DNA from: Bradyrhizobium manausense | GTDB lineage: Bacteria > Pseudomonadota > Alphaproteobacteria > Rhizobiales > Xanthobacteraceae | Reading direction: 5' to 3' | Assembly: GCF_001440035.1 (NCBI RefSeq) | Contig: NZ_LJYG01000086.1 | Location: 1 to 42,427, forward strand | DNA length: 42,427 bases | Part shown: positions 29,458 to 37,289 of the stretch, piece after piece | How the letters are laid out: the number at the start of each line of letters is the position of its first letter | Numbering within the stretch: the first letter of the stretch is position 1 | Notes under the pieces: generated by a model | Told to the model about the DNA's origin: nothing | The model's database searches: none | The model's input: the letters and a program-made list of their open reading frames with translations, nothing else | Made by a program: the position numbers and the translations under genes

Positions 29458-30300
29458 TTATGTCCGCCTGTATTGGGAAACAACTTTGGACATTTGCCGA
29501 GCGATCTCGACTGTGATCGGGCTAAGTTCCGCTTCCACTCTCTCGGGAGTCCAATTGGCCGTCGAAGCTGCGATGTTAACAGCAGCTACAACCCTGTTGT
29601 CATAGCCAAACACCGGCGCAGCCGTCGAGATGTCCCCAAGCATCGCCTCCTGATTGGCGATGGCAAAGCCTTCTTGACGCACCTTTTCCAATTCCTTGAG
29701 AAGCTTTTGCCGACTGGTCATGGTGTGGGGGGTAATCGCGAGAAGGCTCGAGCCTTTTAAAATGGCGTTGGCGGAGTCGGCATCGAGGTTCGCCAGGATC
29801 GCGCGCCCTGGCGCCGTCGCGAAAGCGGGAAGGCGCGCCCCAACCGTCACGTACGAGCTCATCACGTTCCTGCTGGGGACACGAGAGATAAATATGATAT
29901 CGGATCCGTCGAGCTCGGTCAGGTTGACGGTTTCCTGCGATCGTTTGTTGGCCTCGAGCAAGTACGGAAAAGTTGCTTCGACTATCGGATTGCTCCGCAG
30001 ATATGCGTTTCCGATGTCCATAGCCCGCGCCGAAAGCGAATACTGCCGGGTTGTCTCACTGTGGGTTAGGTATCTCAGCGCCCGCAGTGTGTAGAGCACT
30101 CGTTGGGTTGCGCTTTTATTTAGCCCGGATGCCTCCGAGACTTCCGCAAGAGTCATCGGTCGTGGGTTCGCACAAAAGGTATCAAGGACAAGGAGCCCCT
30201 TCTCGATCGTTCCGAGATAGAGCCGTTCGTCAATGTCCGCCTTAGCAAACGGAGCAGGCGAATTGAGTCCTGTCCGGCTCTTGCTCCTCTTCTCGAGCAT
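29458..30300 (-). CDS. IclR-family transcriptional regulator
   Basis: DNA-binding regulator of 280 residues, usually controlling a nearby catabolic operon in response to a small acid or related effector. The winged helix-turn-helix covers about residues 30-90 (IEKGLLVLDTFCANPRPMTL, then AEVSEASGLNKSATQRVLYT, LRALRYL). The IclR effector domain follows (LTELDGSDIIFISRVPSRNV, RLPAFATAPGRAILANL, GFAIANQEAMLGDISTAAPV, VNIAASTANWTPE). ATG 30300 has GGAAAG upstream. Its own promoter (30331-30359) has a palindrome between the -35 and -10, so it probably represses itself; the same palindrome sits on the promoter reading toward the importer and before the hydratase operon. It is transcribed away from the importer genes, the usual arrangement. 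Confidence 0.92.
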   Translation of the reverse strand: MLEKRSKSRTGLNSPAPFAKADIDERLYLGTIEKGLLVLDTFCANPRPMTLAEVSEASGLNKSATQRVLYTLRALRYLTHSETTRQYSLSARAMDIGNAYLRSNPIVEATFPYLLEANKRSQETVNLTELDGSDIIFISRVPSRNVMSSYVTVGARLPAFATAPGRAILANLDADSANAILKGSSLLAITPHTMTSRQKLLKELEKVRQEGFAIANQEAMLGDISTAAPVFGYDNRVVAAVNIAASTANWTPERVEAELSPITVEIARQMSKVVSQYRRT

Positions 30301-30330
30301 CGTCTTTCCATCCTTCTCGCAATGCGGTTC

Positions 30331-30359
30331 TGCATATTGCTATTCAATGCGCGTGTAAA
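30331..30359 (-). promoter_or_regulatory. Promoter of iclR-type gene
   Basis: On the minus strand TTTACA (30359-30354) and TATGCA (30336-30331) are separated by 17 bases, a plausible sigma-70 promoter about 31 bases before the start codon. The palindrome at 30334-30350 occupies most of the spacer. Confidence 0.5.
30334..30350. promoter_or_regulatory. ATATTG-N5-CAAT palindrome, copy 2 (probable IclR operator)
   Basis: ATATTGCTATTCAATGC, 34 to 50 bases upstream of the regulator start codon and inside its likely promoter. Same arms and spacing as copies at 18217 and 30422. Confidence 0.6.
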
Positions 30360-30397
30360 GGCCGGCCAACAACCGGTCTGGCCCGGCAAATTTCGAC

Positions 30398-30425
30398 TTG
30401 ACGGTCAAAAATCAATATGTAATAT
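30398..30425 (+). promoter_or_regulatory. Promoter reading toward ABC importer operon
   Basis: TTGACG (30398-30403), a 16-base spacer and TAATAT (30420-30425) form a good sigma-70-type promoter on the plus strand. Transcription would start near 30432, inside the palindrome at 30422-30438. The leader to the first permease would be over 500 bases. Confidence 0.55.
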
Positions 30426-30438
30426 TGGATAACAATAT
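30422..30438. promoter_or_regulatory. ATATTG-N5-CAAT palindrome, copy 3 (probable IclR operator)
   Basis: ATATTGGATAACAATAT is a perfect palindrome of 6-bp arms around five bases. It overlaps the -10 and likely start site of the rightward promoter, an ideal position for repression. It shares TAATATTG-N5-CAATA with copy 1 at 18215-18232. Confidence 0.65.
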
Positions 30439-30630
30439 AGAAGGACGTTTGACCATTCAGGAGGAGTTCTAGGAGAGTACGCTTCGTTGAATGAGAGATA
30501 TCTCGCTTCAAGAAAACCGAAGGCACTTGAGCTCGCCGATATCCGACCAGCTCATAACAACATCTCATTCAAGTGCGGAGTACGGGGCTTATCTGCCGGC
30601 ATCTGTTAGTTCATCAACGCACGCGAAGGC

Positions 30631-30972
30631 GTGAGTGATGTCAATCTGCATGTCCATCGGAAGCGCTTCCGAAATCCAAAGTTCGAAAACATGAAAACGC
30701 CGGTTCATCCAATGACTCGTTCAGTAATTCAGCATCCCTTGGCTGCGCTCGTGAACAAAGTGCGGGAGGCGATGCCCCGCGCGACATGTTCGCAGCTATT
30801 GGACTTAAGCCGAGACCGCTTACTGACCATTCGCGGTACCGACACGCGAGAGCGGACAACACCATTGGCTCGTCCGAGTCGAAGGCGAGGCATCCGGAAT
30901 TTCATTCGCGCAATCCGCAAGCCAATAGCTCGAAACCACGTCCCTCACGAACGTCTGCTCATGCTCAAATGA
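30631..30972 (+). CDS. Hypothetical frame overlapping permease start
   Basis: A 113-residue frame with a GTG start whose stop overlaps the permease ATG as ATGA (30969-30972). This would couple the two genes, but the product is basic and shows no family motif, signal peptide or membrane segment. A second frame reads through the same region in phase with the permease (30786-30968) and looks no better. It may be a leader frame and not a functional protein. The gene-free stretch from 30301 to 30630 otherwise holds the promoters and operators. Confidence 0.3.
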   Translation: MSDVNLHVHRKRFRNPKFENMKTPVHPMTRSVIQHPLAALVNKVREAMPRATCSQLLDLSRDRLLTIRGTDTRERTTPLARPSRRRGIRNFIRAIRKPIARNHVPHERLLMLK

Positions 30973-31793
30973 ATCGCTCGATCGATCTCAAGGTGCAATC
31001 GCTGTTCATGTCGCCGGCGGCGTTGGTTGCGGCCGGCATAATACTGCCACCGCTTTGCTACGTCCTTATTACAAGTTTTCAGGGCGATACCGGCCCGCTC
31101 TCTGCGTACAAACTCATTGTCGAAAGCAGCTTGTTTAGACAAACACTCGCCACGACCCTTGGCGTTGCGTCAATTTCATCCGTTCTCAGCCTGATACTAG
31201 GATACATCGTCGCCCTTCACTTGGCGAGGCAGCACCCGAATCGACGGACCGTGCTGATGGTCCTCATTCTCCTGCCTTTCTGGACTAGCATTTTGGTCAA
31301 GTGCTTCGCTTTCACCATCATCTTGGGTCGACACGGCATCATAAACAATCTCCTTAGCTGGGCCTCAGGGTTCGACGTGCAGCTGCCGCTTGTTCTGAAT
31401 CGCGTCGGATTATTCGTCGGGATGACCAATTTTCTGGTTCCGCTCGTCGTCCTTCCGGTGCTCGCAAGTCTGCTCGCGATCGACAGTACTCTCTACAGAG
31501 CTGCGTCCGTGATGGGTGCGAAACCAGCAAGGATGTTTTGGACTGTTACCGTCCCCCTAAGCGTCCCGGGAGTCGTTGCAGGCTTGCTGAGCGTTTTTGT
31601 TATGTCTTTGGGGGCGTTTGTCATCCCCGCGCTCCTCGGCGGTCCTCAAGATCAAATGCTCTCCAACCTAGTCGATTTCTACAATCGTCAGGTTCTCGAC
31701 TGGCCGAAAGCATCCGCAATAAGCGTAATCTTGCTCGCACTAGCTTCAATCTTCATCGTTCCGATGGCGCTTTGGCGTCGACGTAAGATCTAA
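30969..31793 (+). CDS. ABC importer permease 1 (PotB-like)
   Basis: Inner-membrane permease of a polyamine/opine-type ABC importer (COG1176-like), 274 residues from ATG 30969. Six membrane segments can be seen, starting with SPAALVAAGIILPPLCYVLI and including VASISSVLSLILGYIVAL and VLMVLILLPFWTSILVKCF. The EAA-like loop contacting the ATPase reads YRAASVMGAKPARMFWTVTV followed by PLSVPGV. No good ribosome binding site precedes 30969; an in-frame ATG at 30786 would add 61 non-membrane residues and seems less likely. It is first in a four-gene importer set under the promoter at 30398. Confidence 0.87.
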   Translation: MNRSIDLKVQSLFMSPAALVAAGIILPPLCYVLITSFQGDTGPLSAYKLIVESSLFRQTLATTLGVASISSVLSLILGYIVALHLARQHPNRRTVLMVLILLPFWTSILVKCFAFTIILGRHGIINNLLSWASGFDVQLPLVLNRVGLFVGMTNFLVPLVVLPVLASLLAIDSTLYRAASVMGAKPARMFWTVTVPLSVPGVVAGLLSVFVMSLGAFVIPALLGGPQDQMLSNLVDFYNRQVLDWPKASAISVILLALASIFIVPMALWRRRKI

Positions 31794-31802
31794 GAGCTTG
31801 TC

Positions 31803-32618
31803 ATGGCGAACTCAGTGCTCGATCCCCTCTCGCGGCGGTATCGCTTCGTTGGCTCTAGCCTCGCGACTGTTGTCTACATCTTCTTGCTCGCGCCAGTTGT
31901 TGTTACAATTCCTATGGCATTTGGACCAACGAACGCGCTCGAATTTCCGCCCTCGACGTACTCGCTTGATCTGTTCAGGATTCTCTTTACCTCCGATAGT
32001 TGGTTGTTGCCGCTATATACGAGCCTAAAGGTCGCGATTTTCTCGACATGTGCGGCTCTCTTTGTTGGCCTGCCTTCGGCATATTGGATCGCGCGCTATG
32101 AGTTCTTGGGTAAGCTCCTGATTTCTGGTGTGTTGATTAGCCCATTGGTCATTCCCGCCATCGTCTCGGGGTTGGGTATTTACTTGTACTTCGCGTATAT
32201 CCGCATTGGCGGGACCACGCTGTCGCTGGTTCTGGGCCATGTGATGGTGACGCTACCGTATGTAATCGTAATGATTATTGCGGGTGTGCAGAAGCTGGAC
32301 CGAAACTTGGAGTTTGGTGCTGAGCTTATGGGTGCAAATCCCATTCGCATGTTCTTTACGGTCGTCATCCCTGAGCTCGTTCCATCTCTGATAAGCGCCG
32401 CGTTCTTTGCGTTTCTGCTTTCGTTTGACGAGGTGATCATCTCTTGGTTCCTCACAGGCAGCGATACCGTGACGCTGCCAGTTAAGATGTATAGCGCTCT
32501 TGAATGGGAGGTCTCTCCAGTCATCGCGGCCGTATCGGCCTTGCTGACGGCGTTGTCCTTACTCGCATGCATCGTGACTATTGGCCTGAGGAAATCTTCG
32601 GGTGAGGAAGTCTCTTGA
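31803..32618 (+). CDS. ABC importer permease 2 (PotC-like)
   Basis: Second permease of the importer (COG1177-like), 271 residues, nine bases after the first. Membrane segments include SSLATVVYIFLLAPVVVTIP, FSTCAALFVGLPSAYW, LISGVLISPLVIPAIVSGLG and VIAAVSALLTALSLLACIVT. The ATPase-contact loop is LEFGAELMGANPIRMFFTVV followed by IPELVPS, the usual EAA position. It pairs with the upstream permease to form the channel. Intact, no oddities. Confidence 0.9.
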   Translation: MANSVLDPLSRRYRFVGSSLATVVYIFLLAPVVVTIPMAFGPTNALEFPPSTYSLDLFRILFTSDSWLLPLYTSLKVAIFSTCAALFVGLPSAYWIARYEFLGKLLISGVLISPLVIPAIVSGLGIYLYFAYIRIGGTTLSLVLGHVMVTLPYVIVMIIAGVQKLDRNLEFGAELMGANPIRMFFTVVIPELVPSLISAAFFAFLLSFDEVIISWFLTGSDTVTLPVKMYSALEWEVSPVIAAVSALLTALSLLACIVTIGLRKSSGEEVS

Positions 32619-32708
32619 GCAAAGAACACAAAATCGCAAGTCCGCTCTGCGGCAGACTTGAGCTCAGACATTCACCTGGGCAGCAGCATGGATTCTGGGA
32701 GTAGAAGA

Positions 32709-33800
32709 ATGCACGGCCGCAATGCCTCCAATGGTGAAGCCATAGCTTTGAGAGGAATCTCAAAGGCCTTCGGTTCGGTGACGGTTCTTAAGGACACCGA
32801 ATTGACCGTTAACAAATCTGAGTTTCTTACCCTGCTCGGGCCCTCCGGCTCTGGAAAGACGACCCTTCTGAATCTGATCTCGGGGGCTATCGCTCCTAGT
32901 TCCGGTGAAATACTCCTCGCCGGCAGGGATATCACGCGCATGCCGCCGCGCGAACGAGGCATCGGCATGGTGTTTCAAAACTATGCTCTTATGCCGCATA
33001 TGACGGTCTTCGAAAACGTTGCCTATCCGCTTCGTGCAAGGCGCGAACCCTCCGAAGCTATTCGCAGAAAAGTCTTGGATGCGTTGGATCGAGTTGGTCT
33101 CAACGGGTTTGATGATCGAAAGCCTCGCCAACTTTCAGGTGGCCAGCAGCAGCGCGTCGGCATCGCTCGCTGTATCGTGTACTCCCCGGCCATCATCATG
33201 ATGGACGAGCCACTCGGAGCGCTCGACAAGAATCTTCGAGAGCAGATGCAGACTGAAATCAAGCGCCTGCACCATGAACTGGGAACGACGATCATTTACG
33301 TAACGCATGATCAGGAAGAGGCGCTCAATATGTCTGACCGCATCTGCCTCATGAAAAATGGTGAGATTGCTCAGTTAGGCACTCCAGATGAGTTGTACTT
33401 CAGGCCTAACAGTCGCTTTGTGGCAGAGTTCATCGGAGAATCTAATTTGCTCCCGGGCAAGAGCATTGCTGCAAATAGCGTGGCGATCGACGAGGCCGAA
33501 GCAGTTATCGCGCCAAGTTCAGAGCGGGGCCTCGGCTCCGACGTTCTGGTCATGGTTCGACCGGAGAAAATGCACATCTGTGCTCCTGATGCCGACCCTC
33601 CTGCTGGTCACAATGTTCTGCGTGGAGTGGTCGAGGCAATCTCCTTCATCGGAGGCATGACCCGGATAACGGTGAAAACGGCGCATGGTGTTTCCGTTAC
33701 TGCGAAGATCATCTCCGGTCCCGCTTGCACTCGCCCCGAGCTTGGATCTGCAGCCAAGCTCTCCTGGTCACCTACTGAGTCTGTCGTGTTGAATGGCTAG
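32709..33800 (+). CDS. ABC importer ATPase (PotA-like)
   Basis: ATP-hydrolysing subunit of the importer, 363 residues from ATG 32709, which has GGGAG seven bases upstream; in-frame TTG 32658 and ATG 32688 are weaker. Motifs: Walker A LLGPSGSGKTTLLNLISG, Q-loop MVFQNYALMPHMTV, signature PRQLSGGQQQRVGIAR, Walker B IIMMDEPLGALD, and switch His IYVTHDQEEALNMSD. A C-terminal TOBE-type domain follows (about residues 240-363; FVAEFIGESNLLPGK, VLVMVRPEKMHI), as in polyamine and iron importers. It stands between permease 2 and the binding protein in one operon. Confidence 0.92.
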   Translation: MHGRNASNGEAIALRGISKAFGSVTVLKDTELTVNKSEFLTLLGPSGSGKTTLLNLISGAIAPSSGEILLAGRDITRMPPRERGIGMVFQNYALMPHMTVFENVAYPLRARREPSEAIRRKVLDALDRVGLNGFDDRKPRQLSGGQQQRVGIARCIVYSPAIIMMDEPLGALDKNLREQMQTEIKRLHHELGTTIIYVTHDQEEALNMSDRICLMKNGEIAQLGTPDELYFRPNSRFVAEFIGESNLLPGKSIAANSVAIDEAEAVIAPSSERGLGSDVLVMVRPEKMHICAPDADPPAGHNVLRGVVEAISFIGGMTRITVKTAHGVSVTAKIISGPACTRPELGSAAKLSWSPTESVVLNG

Positions 33801-33880
33801 GCGTTCAGTTCTGACTTGGAATTTGAGTCGTCCCTAGCGCGGCGCCGTCATCATCAACGTAACTGTAAAGGGAGTGGATT

Positions 33881-34933
33881 ATGTCGATTTCGAAGAAATT
33901 ATCTCGGCGTACGTTTCTTGCGGCGTCCTCGGCCGCCGTGCTGGCGCCCGCACTGATCACCCGAGCGCACGCGCAGGCCAAGTCGATCACGATCACCAGC
34001 TACGGCGGCACGTTTCAGGAATTCTTGGTAAAAACCGTGGTCACACCTTTTACCGAGGAGACAGGTATCAAAGTCAATATTGTCCCGCGTCCGGATATTG
34101 CAAAACTGAAAGCCCAAGCTCTCACCGGACGAGTGGATATCGACGTTCTCATGACCGTCGACGAAGATGCTGCGCTCGGGTCCAAGCTGGGACTTTGGGA
34201 TAAGGTCGACTTGGGGATGTTGAACGTAGCCGATATGGCCCTCCCTCCTCAGAAGGAGTATGTGACGTCAAGTTCCTTCGTGGGGGGCATCGCATGGGAC
34301 CCTGAAAAGTACGGGTCAACAGCGCATCCCAATAACTTCGCAGAATACTTTGACGTGGGAAAATTCCCCGGTCGTCGGACCCTCCCCAATCGACCAAATG
34401 AAACCCTTGAAGCCGCTCTCCTTGCTGATGGGGTTTTGCCCAAAGACATCTACCCGCTGGATGTGGATCGCGCGTTCAAAGTTCTGGATCGTGTGAAGTC
34501 CAGCATCGCAGCTTGGGTGACTGCTACTCCCCAGACGATCTCGCTCTTGCAGACCCAAGAGGTCGACTTCAGCTACAGCTATGCCAATCGAGTTAAGGCC
34601 ACAAACGCGCCAGGAGGCGGCAAACCACTCGCGTTCTCGTTCGAGCAGAACCTGCTGGGCACCGAAAAGCTGATTATACCGAAGGGGGCGCCGAACAAAG
34701 AAGGCGGAATGAAATACATCGAATACTTCTTGCGGCCTGAGGTGGTGGCACGCCTATGCAACGCGGCCTTCATCGCACCGAACTCGAAGAAGGCAATTGC
34801 GCTTCTCGATCCCGAGCTCCGCGAGTGGACCCCGGATATCACCAACCCCAAGAGTATGTTCGTTGACGGGGCTTATTGGACCGACAACCTCGAGCCGGTG
34901 TCGCGGCGGTTTAAGGAATGGGTCATCTCCTGA
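33881..34933 (+). CDS. Periplasmic binding protein of the importer (PotD-like, Tat-exported)
   Basis: Extracytoplasmic substrate-binding protein (COG0687-like), 350 residues. The N-terminus carries a twin-arginine signal, SRRTFLAASSAAVLAPALIT, with likely cleavage after RAHAQA. The mature protein starts SITITSYGGTFQEF, typical of the spermidine/putrescine-binding group, and has LTGRVDIDVLMTVDEDAALG and AAWVTATPQTISLLQTQEVD, then FSYSYANRVKATNA. ATG 33881 has AGGGAG six bases upstream. Tat export suggests folding before export, as in related opine- and polyamine-binding proteins. The ligand cannot be read from the sequence. A strong hairpin follows the gene. Confidence 0.9.
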   Translation: MSISKKLSRRTFLAASSAAVLAPALITRAHAQAKSITITSYGGTFQEFLVKTVVTPFTEETGIKVNIVPRPDIAKLKAQALTGRVDIDVLMTVDEDAALGSKLGLWDKVDLGMLNVADMALPPQKEYVTSSSFVGGIAWDPEKYGSTAHPNNFAEYFDVGKFPGRRTLPNRPNETLEAALLADGVLPKDIYPLDVDRAFKVLDRVKSSIAAWVTATPQTISLLQTQEVDFSYSYANRVKATNAPGGGKPLAFSFEQNLLGTEKLIIPKGAPNKEGGMKYIEYFLRPEVVARLCNAAFIAPNSKKAIALLDPELREWTPDITNPKSMFVDGAYWTDNLEPVSRRFKEWVIS

Positions 34934-34944
34934 TCTGGATGCAA

Positions 34945-34974
34945 AGCTTGGGCGTCGTAATGGACGCCCAAGCT
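34945..34974. other. Perfect 12-bp intercistronic hairpin
   Basis: AGCTTGGGCGTC, loop GTAATG, GACGCCCAAGCT. It lies 12 bases after the binding-protein stop and 66 bases before the next start. Without a T-run it is unlikely to terminate fully; such hairpins after binding-protein genes commonly protect the upstream message from 3' decay and raise its level over downstream genes. Confidence 0.7.
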
Positions 34975-35040
34975 CACGAGCGTTGGTTGTGACGTTCATG
35001 CCTAAGACAGACGCAGGCTAATTCTATCGCGGGATTCACC

Positions 35041-36381
35041 ATGGGTACGACGGCCGACATTGCCAAGTTTGTTCAACAGACCACCTTTGATGAGTTTGAT
35101 GCGAAGCTCGTTCAGCACGTGAAGAACGTACTCCTTAGCGGCGTGGGAATGACACTAGCTGGCGTCAACAGCGAAACAAGTAAGGCCGTTCTGAGCTATG
35201 TCAGGGAATGCGGGGCTCAACCGGAGGTTGGCGTGATCGGCGCAAACTTCCGCACTTCGGTGGAATACGCGGCGCTGGCGAACGGGACGACGTCCCATAC
35301 GACTGAGCTGGAAGACGACACTCGCGCTGAGAACATGTACAGCGTTGGCGTCTTCCCCGCGATGCTTGCGCTGGGTGAAAGGCTCCAAATCTCCGGCAAA
35401 GAGCTGATCGAAGCTTTTGTCATAGCTTGGGACGTTGCCTCGAAGCTGGCCCTGGCGTCTCAAGATATGATGGGCCGGGGCCTGGCACCTTGGTCAGCAG
35501 GCGCCACTATCGGTGTCGCTGCTGGTGCCGCGAGGTTGCTCAAGCTCAATGATCACCAGATCGCTATGGCGGTTAGCATAGCCACCTCCCATGCCGCGGG
35601 ACTTTTTAAACAGGTTGGATCGGGCGCCCACCTCTATGAGTCGGGCATGGCTGGGCGGAATGGCTTGGCGTCGGCTATTCTAGCGAAGCATGGATTAACC
35701 GGGCAACCCACCGTTTTGGAGTGTCCGATGGGATACCTTCAGGCGGTCTCGGGGATCACCGATCCCGTCTTAAAGCTTGGAGCGCCTTTCAGGGCACAAG
35801 CAATCGAAATCAAAAAATATCCATGCTGCCTGTCCCAAATGCATCCTATTGATGCCTTTGTAAAGCTGATCGATGAACACCAGATTTTCGCGCACGAGGT
35901 GAAGGCTGTTCGGCTCGAAGCTCCGCCGTCATTCAAGCTAGCTGCGGCGCTTTATCATCACCCCAAGAACGCTGACGAGGCGAAGTTTAGCTTAGCTCAC
36001 AGCATCGCATGTAGCTTCTTGGACAAGAAGCCATGGCTGGATAGGTATACGACCGAAGGCGCTAATAGTCTGGATGTCGCAAGCTTTCGAGACAAGATTG
36101 AGATCGTTTATCGATCGGATCTTGCTGGCGCAGCGTTGCCGATCACTGTCACGATGGCCGATGGTTCGCAGCTTCACGCGTCGACGCGCAAAATTACTGA
36201 GCATATCGACGTCAGCGATGACGAAATCCGCGACAAGTACCGCAGATGCGTCGCAGGAATGTTCTCGCGAGGCCGCGAAGAGCAAATCGAAGATAGTCTT
36301 CTGTCTTTAGAGCGCCTGCCTGACATATCCAAGTTAATGGCCGAGCTTACTTACATCGACGAGCTTACTTACGTCGATTGA
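35041..36381 (+). CDS. MmgE/PrpD family protein
   Basis: Member of the 2-methylcitrate dehydratase/cis-aconitate decarboxylase-like family, 446 residues. Family features are the N-terminal helical domain (SGVGMTLAGVNSETSKAVL, ALANGTTSHTTELEDDTRAE) and the central KKYPCCLSQMHPIDAFVKLI block, then VRLEAPPSFKLA and KFSLAHSIACSFLD. In other bacteria these proteins dehydrate, isomerise or decarboxylate tricarboxylates and related acids; many in catabolic islands have no known substrate. The gene lies 107 bases after the binding protein and 25 before an SDR, so it is probably within the same operon. The last 12 residues are a tandem repeat, ELTYID ELTYVD, from an 18-base duplication. Confidence 0.88.
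   Translation: MGTTADIAKFVQQTTFDEFDAKLVQHVKNVLLSGVGMTLAGVNSETSKAVLSYVRECGAQPEVGVIGANFRTSVEYAALANGTTSHTTELEDDTRAENMYSVGVFPAMLALGERLQISGKELIEAFVIAWDVASKLALASQDMMGRGLAPWSAGATIGVAAGAARLLKLNDHQIAMAVSIATSHAAGLFKQVGSGAHLYESGMAGRNGLASAILAKHGLTGQPTVLECPMGYLQAVSGITDPVLKLGAPFRAQAIEIKKYPCCLSQMHPIDAFVKLIDEHQIFAHEVKAVRLEAPPSFKLAAALYHHPKNADEAKFSLAHSIACSFLDKKPWLDRYTTEGANSLDVASFRDKIEIVYRSDLAGAALPITVTMADGSQLHASTRKITEHIDVSDDEIRDKYRRCVAGMFSRGREEQIEDSLLSLERLPDISKLMAELTYIDELTYVD
36343..36378 (+). repeat. 18-bp tandem duplication at 3' end of MmgE/PrpD gene
   Basis: GAGCTTACTTACATCGAC (36343-36360) is followed at once by GAGCTTACTTACGTCGAT (36361-36378), then the stop codon. Two bases differ. It adds six residues to the protein C-terminus. 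Confidence 0.85.
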
Positions 36382-36406
36382 ACGAATACCAAGACGGGAT
36401 TGAGAT

Positions 36407-37228
36407 ATGGGACGTCTAGATGGGAAAGCCGCTGTCATCACGGGTGGCAGCCAGGGTATTGGGCGCGCGACTGTTGAGCTATTCATCGCAGAAGGCGCAA
36501 AAGTGGTTGTCGCGGATCTTCTCGCCTCGGAAGGGGAAGCTTTATGTGACCGCCTCGGACCCGATTGCGTGTTTTGCAAGACGGATGTTACGGTTGAGGA
36601 TCAGGTCCGGAATTTGATTGAAGTTGCCGTAAAGCGGTTTGGCCGTATCGATTGCCTTTTCAATAATGCTGGAATACTCGGCCAAACTGGCGGCATAGAA
36701 TCGATGGAAGTGGATCGGTTTGATCGTGTGATGGCCTCACACGGGCGTAGCGTCATGCTCGGAATGAAGCACGTAGCCCCCTACATGAAACAGCAGGGGT
36801 TCGGCAGCATTATCAATACTGGCAGCATTTCAGGTATCCAGGCCGTCTCGGCGTACATGGATTACAGCGCGGCCAAAGCGGCTGTCATCCACCTGACCAA
36901 GTGCGTTGCCATGGAGCTTGGCGAATTCGGCATCCGTGTGAATTCAGTCTCTCCTGGTCAGATCGCGACCGGCATGGGAAAGACGGGTCCGGACGCTCTT
37001 GAGAAAGCCGCTGTCCTTCGTGAATTAAACAAGACCCGCCAACCGATACCACGCTCCGGCATGCCGGAAGATGTTGCTTTCGCAGCGTTATATCTTGCAA
37101 GCGATGAATCCAGCTTCGTGAATGGCCACGACCTTGTTGTGGATGGCGGATTGATCGGTGGATCAAGCTGGACTGAACGTCAGCGGATGAGCGCCAGCGT
37201 TCATGGTGCACTCCAACGCCAAGCTTAA
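36407..37228 (+). CDS. Short-chain dehydrogenase/reductase (SDR B)
   Basis: Classical SDR of 273 residues: [14 protein letters not shown] cofactor motif, [22 protein letters not shown] with the catalytic Ser, [14 protein letters not shown] with Tyr and Lys, and [15 protein letters not shown] near the end. It is closely related across its full length to SDR A on the minus strand at 26738-27568, more than the general family similarity would give, so one is a duplicate of the other. It follows the MmgE/PrpD gene by 25 bases. It probably oxidises a hydroxyl group on the imported compound or an intermediate. Confidence 0.92.
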   Translation: MGRLDGKAAVITGGSQGIGRATVELFIAEGAKVVVADLLASEGEALCDRLGPDCVFCKTDVTVEDQVRNLIEVAVKRFGRIDCLFNNAGILGQTGGIESMEVDRFDRVMASHGRSVMLGMKHVAPYMKQQGFGSIINTGSISGIQAVSAYMDYSAAKAAVIHLTKCVAMELGEFGIRVNSVSPGQIATGMGKTGPDALEKAAVLRELNKTRQPIPRSGMPEDVAFAALYLASDESSFVNGHDLVVDGGLIGGSSWTERQRMSASVHGALQRQA

Positions 37229-37289
37229 CGTCGTTGGCACCCGTACCAAAGGTTTCCGATCAACATCGAGTCGCAATGCAGGGTGAAGC

